From the NCBI RefSeq assembly GCF_021390575.1, contig NZ_JAJEJQ010000002.1:992001-1056000 (forward strand): 64,000 bases of DNA, given 5' to 3'. The stretch's first letter is position 1. Each line of letters starts with the position of its first letter. The stretch is from Paraburkholderia adhaesiva. Its GTDB lineage: Bacteria; Pseudomonadota; Gammaproteobacteria; Burkholderiales; Burkholderiaceae. The notes beneath the pieces were generated by a model, which saw only the letters and a program-made list of their open reading frames with translations, made no database searches and was not told where the DNA came from. The position numbers and the translations under genes are program-made. Below are positions 60,014 to 64,000 of this stretch, piece after piece.

Positions 60014-61348
60014 GTGCCTGGATGGATCGCAATGGAGCCGCTATCCGGCACCTCGCACGGTTTGCGGCACCTGGCTGGACGAGGGCGAACGCGTGCGCTC
60101 ACGCCGCTCGTTTTCTTTGCGTTGCTGAGTGCGAGTCCAGCATCCAGCCGTGGTGCCGGAGAGGATGCCGTGAGCGCATCGCGTGCGCCGGCGGGGGCCG
60201 TTGTTGCGGTGCCGTCGCCCGGGCTCGGCGACGAACGTCGCTTCATGCACGGCATTGGCTATGCGAGTGCCGGCGGCGACAAGAACTGGGTCTTCTTCAG
60301 CAGTTCGGGCCTGCCCCCGCGCGGCGCGAACAAGGACCGCAGCTGGCCGCACGATGTGTACGTGGCCGGGTGGTCGCCGCCATCGGCTCACGTTTCGCAT
60401 CCTCACATCTTCATCAGCCGGCCGGAGGCACAGGAGCCCGTGTCTGTCGCGCAGAGCACGTCGGGCAATATTTTCGTCAGTTTTGAGGACGGCTGGAACA
60501 CGCCGAACACGGTCAGTCAGCGTTACGGCGTCTATCGCGCCGACCTCGTGCCGATCAAGCCGTATCCGAACGATGTCGAATCCGGCGGCCACTCCGGACA
60601 CGTCGCGGCCGTGGGGGACCGCTTTGTCGTGTTTTATTCCGAAGACTGGGTCGAGGGCGGCGGCGTCGACAATCTCGGCACAGGTAAAGGTGTCTACACA
60701 AGGGTCTATAGCGACCGGGGACAGCCTCTTTCGCACCAGGACGTCGCGCCCCATGTGCGCGAGTGGTGGCCGATGATTGCCGGCTCGCCCGATCGCGCAC
60801 TGCTCGTCTGGCAAAAGTACATTCCCGGCGAGACCATCGCCGAACTCAAGTGTGCCGTGCTGGACCCCGTGTCCGGCAAGATCGTACGGCCTGAGTCCGG
60901 CGTGGATGACGCGAAGGTGGAGTACTACACTTACGCCGCGGCCTGGGTTCCGGCAGTCGGGCGTTTCGTGATCGAGGCCACGCTTGCAGCAGGACGCACC
61001 AAGGTGTGGCTGGTCGACGAAGATGGACGCGCGATTGCGCGGCTCGAATGTCTGCCGGCTTCCGTTCGCGAAGCGAGCATTGGCGTGAACGGCAACGTCG
61101 CCTACGTACCCACCCGCGATGGACGCCTGATGGCGCTGGCGCTGACCGAAAACACGATCGAATTGCGCGGCCTGCAACGTGCGCCATTTGCATGGGGAAA
61201 CACGGGTGCAATCGGGATGCCGCGCGGAACCGACTCCATTCACTTTGTTTCGCTTTCGCCGACAGGCTTGCGCGAAGCGGATTTCAACGTGCGCGACGAG
61301 GTGGCGCCATCCGCGTCGGATCGCTGTGCCCCGGACGCCACGCAATGA
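60014..61348 (+). CDS. Secreted protein of unknown role, fifth gene of the pga operon
   Basis: A 444-residue protein with a long N-terminal signal region (ALTPLVFFALLSASPASSRG). The mature part alternates short beta-strands (VYRADLVPIKPY, VGDRFVVFYSEDW, RVYSDRGQPL, VWQKYIPGETIAELKCAVLD, KVWLVDEDGRAIARLEC), consistent with a beta-propeller. I do not recognise the family. GTG 60014 follows the pgaD stop directly with AGGAA upstream, so it is coupled. ATG 60032 is the alternative. A role in poly-GlcNAc handling is inferred from position only. Confidence 0.7.
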   Translation: MPGWIAMEPLSGTSHGLRHLAGRGRTRALTPLVFFALLSASPASSRGAGEDAVSASRAPAGAVVAVPSPGLGDERRFMHGIGYASAGGDKNWVFFSSSGLPPRGANKDRSWPHDVYVAGWSPPSAHVSHPHIFISRPEAQEPVSVAQSTSGNIFVSFEDGWNTPNTVSQRYGVYRADLVPIKPYPNDVESGGHSGHVAAVGDRFVVFYSEDWVEGGGVDNLGTGKGVYTRVYSDRGQPLSHQDVAPHVREWWPMIAGSPDRALLVWQKYIPGETIAELKCAVLDPVSGKIVRPESGVDDAKVEYYTYAAAWVPAVGRFVIEATLAAGRTKVWLVDEDGRAIARLECLPASVREASIGVNGNVAYVPTRDGRLMALALTENTIELRGLQRAPFAWGNTGAIGMPRGTDSIHFVSLSPTGLREADFNVRDEVAPSASDRCAPDATQ

Positions 61349-61549
61349 CAGTCGCCTTGAAGCGACGCTTCGATAGTGGGAGTCGAATAGGTGCGGAATC
61401 GTTGCTGGCGTGAGCCAACGAAATGTCGTGCTTTTTCGCTGGATTGCTTGAAACGACGCGATAACTGGGGATACGACTCATGTGGTGTGGAGGTACTCCA
61501 GCGCGGAACGGCAATGCCTTGCTCGTGAAAAACGCGCGGGATCGGCGAT

Positions 61550-62116
61550 CTAGCTGAATCGCTTGCGAATGAACCGGCATGGATTCCCGCCGTACATGCC
61601 TTCTGCTTCGAGTGACCGGTAAACGACTGAGAGCGGCGTAACAAGCGCTGACCGTCCGATCGTGACGCCCTTCAGGACTACGCACTTCGACGTGATCCAG
61701 ACGCCGTCCTCGATCGTGATCGACGCAACCTGAAGATCCATGTTCGCGACGGAATCGTGCGAACCGCACGTCAGGAACGTCCCCTGAGAAATGCACACGT
61801 TCGATCCGACGCGGACCATGTCCTGGTTGTGAATCCAGACGTCTTCGCCAAACCAGGCGTTGTCGCCCACCTCGAGATTCCACGGCGACTTCACCCGGAT
61901 CGCGTGCAAAAAGCGGCAATTAACGCCGATCTTCGCACCGAACAGACGGAGCAGGCCGGTGCGCACTGCGGAGATCGGTATGAGCCGGTTGTTGATCACG
62001 CACGCTTCGATGACGAACCAGGCCAGTTGCGTAAGCTTGCCGCGCGCGCTCACGTAGTTTCCCTTGCCAGCTTGCGCAAGATCTATCGTTGCGCTCGTTG
62101 CGTTCAACCGTGTCAT
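61550..62116 (-). CDS. WcaF-like hexapeptide acetyltransferase
   Basis: A 188-residue left-handed beta-helix enzyme, of the colanic-acid type acetyltransferases. The repeats run IGVNCRFLHAIRVKSPWNLEVGDNAWFGEDV (part), NVCISQGTFLTCGSHD, IEDGVWITSKCVVLKGVTIG. The conserved catalytic His is in GSHDSVAN. Its ATG overlaps the stop of a PhyH gene (62113), so they form one operon. It probably O-acetylates a sugar in an exopolysaccharide. Confidence 0.9.
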   Translation of the reverse strand: MTRLNATSATIDLAQAGKGNYVSARGKLTQLAWFVIEACVINNRLIPISAVRTGLLRLFGAKIGVNCRFLHAIRVKSPWNLEVGDNAWFGEDVWIHNQDMVRVGSNVCISQGTFLTCGSHDSVANMDLQVASITIEDGVWITSKCVVLKGVTIGRSALVTPLSVVYRSLEAEGMYGGNPCRFIRKRFS

Positions 62117-63096
62117 TTCACTAGTGCCTTGATGGCCAGTTTCTTGGCCATCTGAAATGTCTTCGGAAATGTGGTCTCGACGCCGAGCACGATCCGGTTG
62201 GACAGCTTTTCCATGTCCTTTGGGCAATGGAATGCCATGCCTTCGAACTCGCGCAGGCTCAGCGGTTTGATTCTGGCCTGGAATTGCAGGAACCGGTGTG
62301 ACAGCGGAATGAAATGCGACGTCAGTGAGCTGCGGGAGAACTGTGGCCGCGTCGTACGCAGACTGCCGTGGATCGTCTTCGCGTTCCAGTAGAGCACGTC
62401 GCCTTTCTGCAGGAACGGCGCCCGGAATTCGAGCTGATTAACGGCCAGGATCTTCCTCACCAGTTCCTTGTACCGGTCGTGGTTAAACGCGACGTCGAAA
62501 TTTTTTCCGTTCTTCGCCATGTCGATCAGGTGAGAGCGCGGGACCACGAAAAAGCGACCCGCACCCGCATCGATATCTTCGAGCGCATACCAGCATCCGG
62601 CCATCGCACCGATGTTTTCGCTGTCGAGGTAATACGTGTCCTGATGCGGCCAGGTTTCCGAATTGCCTTCGAAATACATACTCTGCACGAGCTTGCCATC
62701 TTCCGAGAAAATCTCCCGGTTGATGGCCTTGATCGTCTCGCTCGCGAACACCTTGACTGCAAGCTGCTTGAGCGTCGCAAAGCGCGTGTCGCCGAGCGAC
62801 TGAAGATTGAGCAATGGATTCATCACGAAGCCGTACTCGTTGATCCGGTTTTTTTCCGGATTCGCGGTGGCTTGCCGGTAGATGTACCCCGGGTAGCGCT
62901 TTACCGTTTCCTCGAATGCCGCTCTGAGGGAGTCGCAGAGCACCGGCTCCACCGCGTGGCGTACCACCATGTAGCCGTGCTCATCGTAGTAGCGTCCCGC
63001 GCTATGGAGATCGCTCATGTCGAACGTCGTCGAGTTCTGACCGGCAAATTCAGGAATCTCGATCTCGGTTCCAATCGGACTCAAAATCTTGTACAT
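62113..63096 (-). CDS. PhyH-family Fe(II)/2-oxoglutarate dioxygenase
   Basis: A 327-residue phytanoyl-CoA dioxygenase-type protein. The metal ligands His and Asp are in WPHQDTYYLD (about residue 150), and the distal His in KTIHGSLRTTRPQFSR. RPQFSRSS supplies the Arg for 2-oxoglutarate. The substrate is unknown. It lies in an exopolysaccharide locus, coupled to a WcaF-like acetyltransferase and next to a WcaI-like glycosyltransferase, so an oxidised sugar or lipid carrier step is possible. Start ATG 63096. Confidence 0.88.
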   Translation of the reverse strand: MYKILSPIGTEIEIPEFAGQNSTTFDMSDLHSAGRYYDEHGYMVVRHAVEPVLCDSLRAAFEETVKRYPGYIYRQATANPEKNRINEYGFVMNPLLNLQSLGDTRFATLKQLAVKVFASETIKAINREIFSEDGKLVQSMYFEGNSETWPHQDTYYLDSENIGAMAGCWYALEDIDAGAGRFFVVPRSHLIDMAKNGKNFDVAFNHDRYKELVRKILAVNQLEFRAPFLQKGDVLYWNAKTIHGSLRTTRPQFSRSSLTSHFIPLSHRFLQFQARIKPLSLREFEGMAFHCPKDMEKLSNRIVLGVETTFPKTFQMAKKLAIKALVK

Positions 63097-63181
63097 GTTC
63101 GCTGCAACCTCGCGTCAAAAGTTTATTTAACGGCAACGTTCAAACCAGACAGTCCGGATTGCATGCGACGAGCACCAGAAA

Positions 63182-63210
63182 ATTCTGTGTGCCAGACAGG
63201 GCACTGTCAA
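63182..63210 (-). promoter_or_regulatory. Promoter of the PhyH-WcaF operon
   Basis: On the minus strand TTGACA (63210-63205, 6 of 6) and CAGAAT (63187-63182, 4 of 6) are 17 bp apart. Transcription would begin near 63175, about 80 nt before the PhyH ATG. Confidence 0.55.
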
Positions 63211-63350
63211 TTTGGGTTGGCGGCTAGTGGCTAGGGATTGTCGCAATGTGCCGAGCCCTGCGGAGCGGTGTCGTGTGGTGTGAACGTTTTTTCAAACGCC
63301 TGGAATCGATTCTTGGCTTGCCGGGCACGATGTTTCAGCCGCCCAGATGT

Positions 63351-63999
63351 TCAGTGCCGCGACCGGATCCTCAAACCGCCAGCTTCGTTTGCCTCGTGAG
63401 TTGACGCCGTTTTCCGGTCGAATGTGCGCGTCGCGATCAACTCGGACTCGAACGCGGCCAGTTCGGTGTCGCGGGCGAACATGGCGACTGCATAGTCGCG
63501 TCCCGCGCGGCCGAGTCTCTCGCGTAGCGGCGCGTCGTCCGCAAGGCGCCGGATCGCCTCTGCCAGCGATGCCGCGTCACCCGGCGGCACTATCACACCG
63601 CGTGGCGCAACGGTCTCGTAGAGTTCGGTCCCGGGACGCGCCATTGCAACCACCGTGCGTCCGCTCGCGAACATGCCAGTCAGTTTCGATGGCATGACCA
63701 GATCCGCGGCGTCGGCACGCTGAGGTAACACGTGGATATCGGCGAGATTGAGCAGCTCGTTTAGCTCTTCGGCGGGGCGCAAATCGATGATGCGGCAGTT
63801 CGGCAGCGAACCGCAGGCGGCCTCGATGCCTGCCCGTGCGGGTCCAGCACCGCAGAGCACGAACGCAAGATCGGCACAGTTGCCCAACTGGAGGATCGCG
63901 TCCGTGAGCACATCCAGTCCCTGCTTGCCGCCCATGTTGCCGGAGTAGAGGATGACGATCGCCTCGGCGGGCAAGCCGAGCACCGCTTTGAGCGTGCCC
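63351..63999 (-). CDS. WcaI-like glycosyltransferase, C-terminal part (cut by window edge)
   Basis: The visible 216 codons are the C-terminal Rossmann domain of a GT-B family 4 enzyme: ILYSGNMGGKQGLDVL (nucleotide sugar), FVLCGAGPA, and the LADIHVLPQ and PSKLTGMFASGRTVVA motifs with the EX7E-type donor site. It resembles WcaI of colanic-acid type clusters, a GDP-fucose or similar transferase. The gene begins beyond base 64000. It points in the same direction as the PhyH gene downstream, 254 bp away. Confidence 0.85.
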   Translation of the reverse strand, partial: GTLKAVLGLPAEAIVILYSGNMGGKQGLDVLTDAILQLGNCADLAFVLCGAGPARAGIEAACGSLPNCRIIDLRPAEELNELLNLADIHVLPQRADAADLVMPSKLTGMFASGRTVVAMARPGTELYETVAPRGVIVPPGDAASLAEAIRRLADDAPLRERLGRAGRDYAVAMFARDTELAAFESELIATRTFDRKTASTHEANEAGGLRIRSRH

Positions 64000-64000
64000 G

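Noticed and set aside
1..64000. tRNA, rRNA, insertion sequences, phage genes, CRISPR arrays
   Set aside because: I looked for transposases, integrases, repeats with regular spacers and tRNA-like cloverleafs and found none that hold up by eye.

Overview
The window is high-GC DNA with dense GC-rich codon use. Its gene content (BraI/RsaL/BraR-type quorum sensing, a pca cluster, pgaABCD, an EgtB-family gene, MocR and LysE genes) points to a beta-proteobacterium of the Burkholderiaceae, most likely Paraburkholderia or a close relative. That placement is inferred from gene families, not from a marker gene. I see no rRNA, tRNA, CRISPR array, insertion sequence or prophage.

Layout. 1-1 kb: the 3' end of a gamma-glutamyltransferase gene and a small YxW-repeat secreted protein. 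1-5.4 kb: glycerol catabolism (glpR, glpD, glpK), with GlpR-type operators ahead of glpD. 5.4-7.1 kb: a VOC protein and a family 2 glycosyltransferase. 7.2-13.8 kb: a seven-gene minus-strand operon: DUF2946 protein, TonB-dependent receptor, TonB, ExbB, ExbD, BNR-propeller protein with a CxCC motif, and thioredoxin-like protein. It looks like a self-contained copper acquisition system. 14-17 kb: an EgtB-like enzyme, an FNR-type regulator and a universal stress protein. 17.2-19 kb: an AHL quorum-sensing locus (LuxI, RsaL, LuxR). 19.6-22.3 kb: two small Burkholderia-type hypotheticals, cysE and folE. 22.7-26.8 kb: pcaI-J-B-D-C, the lower protocatechuate branch of the 3-oxoadipate pathway. 27.3-30.9 kb: an omega-amino acid:pyruvate transaminase, a divergent MocR regulator and a LysE exporter.

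31-38 kb: a DUF302 protein, a small secreted protein, a translationally coupled set of MauG-type di-heme peroxidase, lipoprotein and prolyl-4-hydroxylase-like oxygenase, and a large lipoprotein phosphoesterase. 38.7-44.8 kb: a cupin, an OsmC protein and a B-type (ba3-like) cytochrome c oxidase operon with three multi-heme c cytochromes. 45-52 kb: a quinone oxidoreductase, a SnoaL-like protein, debris of a LysR/MFS pair, a nitronate monooxygenase, PPK2, a small membrane protein and an MFS transporter. 52-61.4 kb: two hypothetical envelope proteins, then pgaABCD (poly-GlcNAc synthesis and export) followed by a secreted protein of unknown role. 61.5-64 kb: the edge of a second exopolysaccharide locus (WcaF-like acetyltransferase, PhyH-family dioxygenase, partial WcaI-like glycosyltransferase).

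The most promising lead is the 7.2-13.8 kb operon. A DUF2946 ORF with a CxxC motif and a Met/His-rich stretch follows directly on a good sigma-70 promoter. It leads a receptor, its own TonB-ExbB-ExbD motor and two periplasmic Cys-containing proteins, and most of the genes are joined by 4-bp stop/start overlaps.
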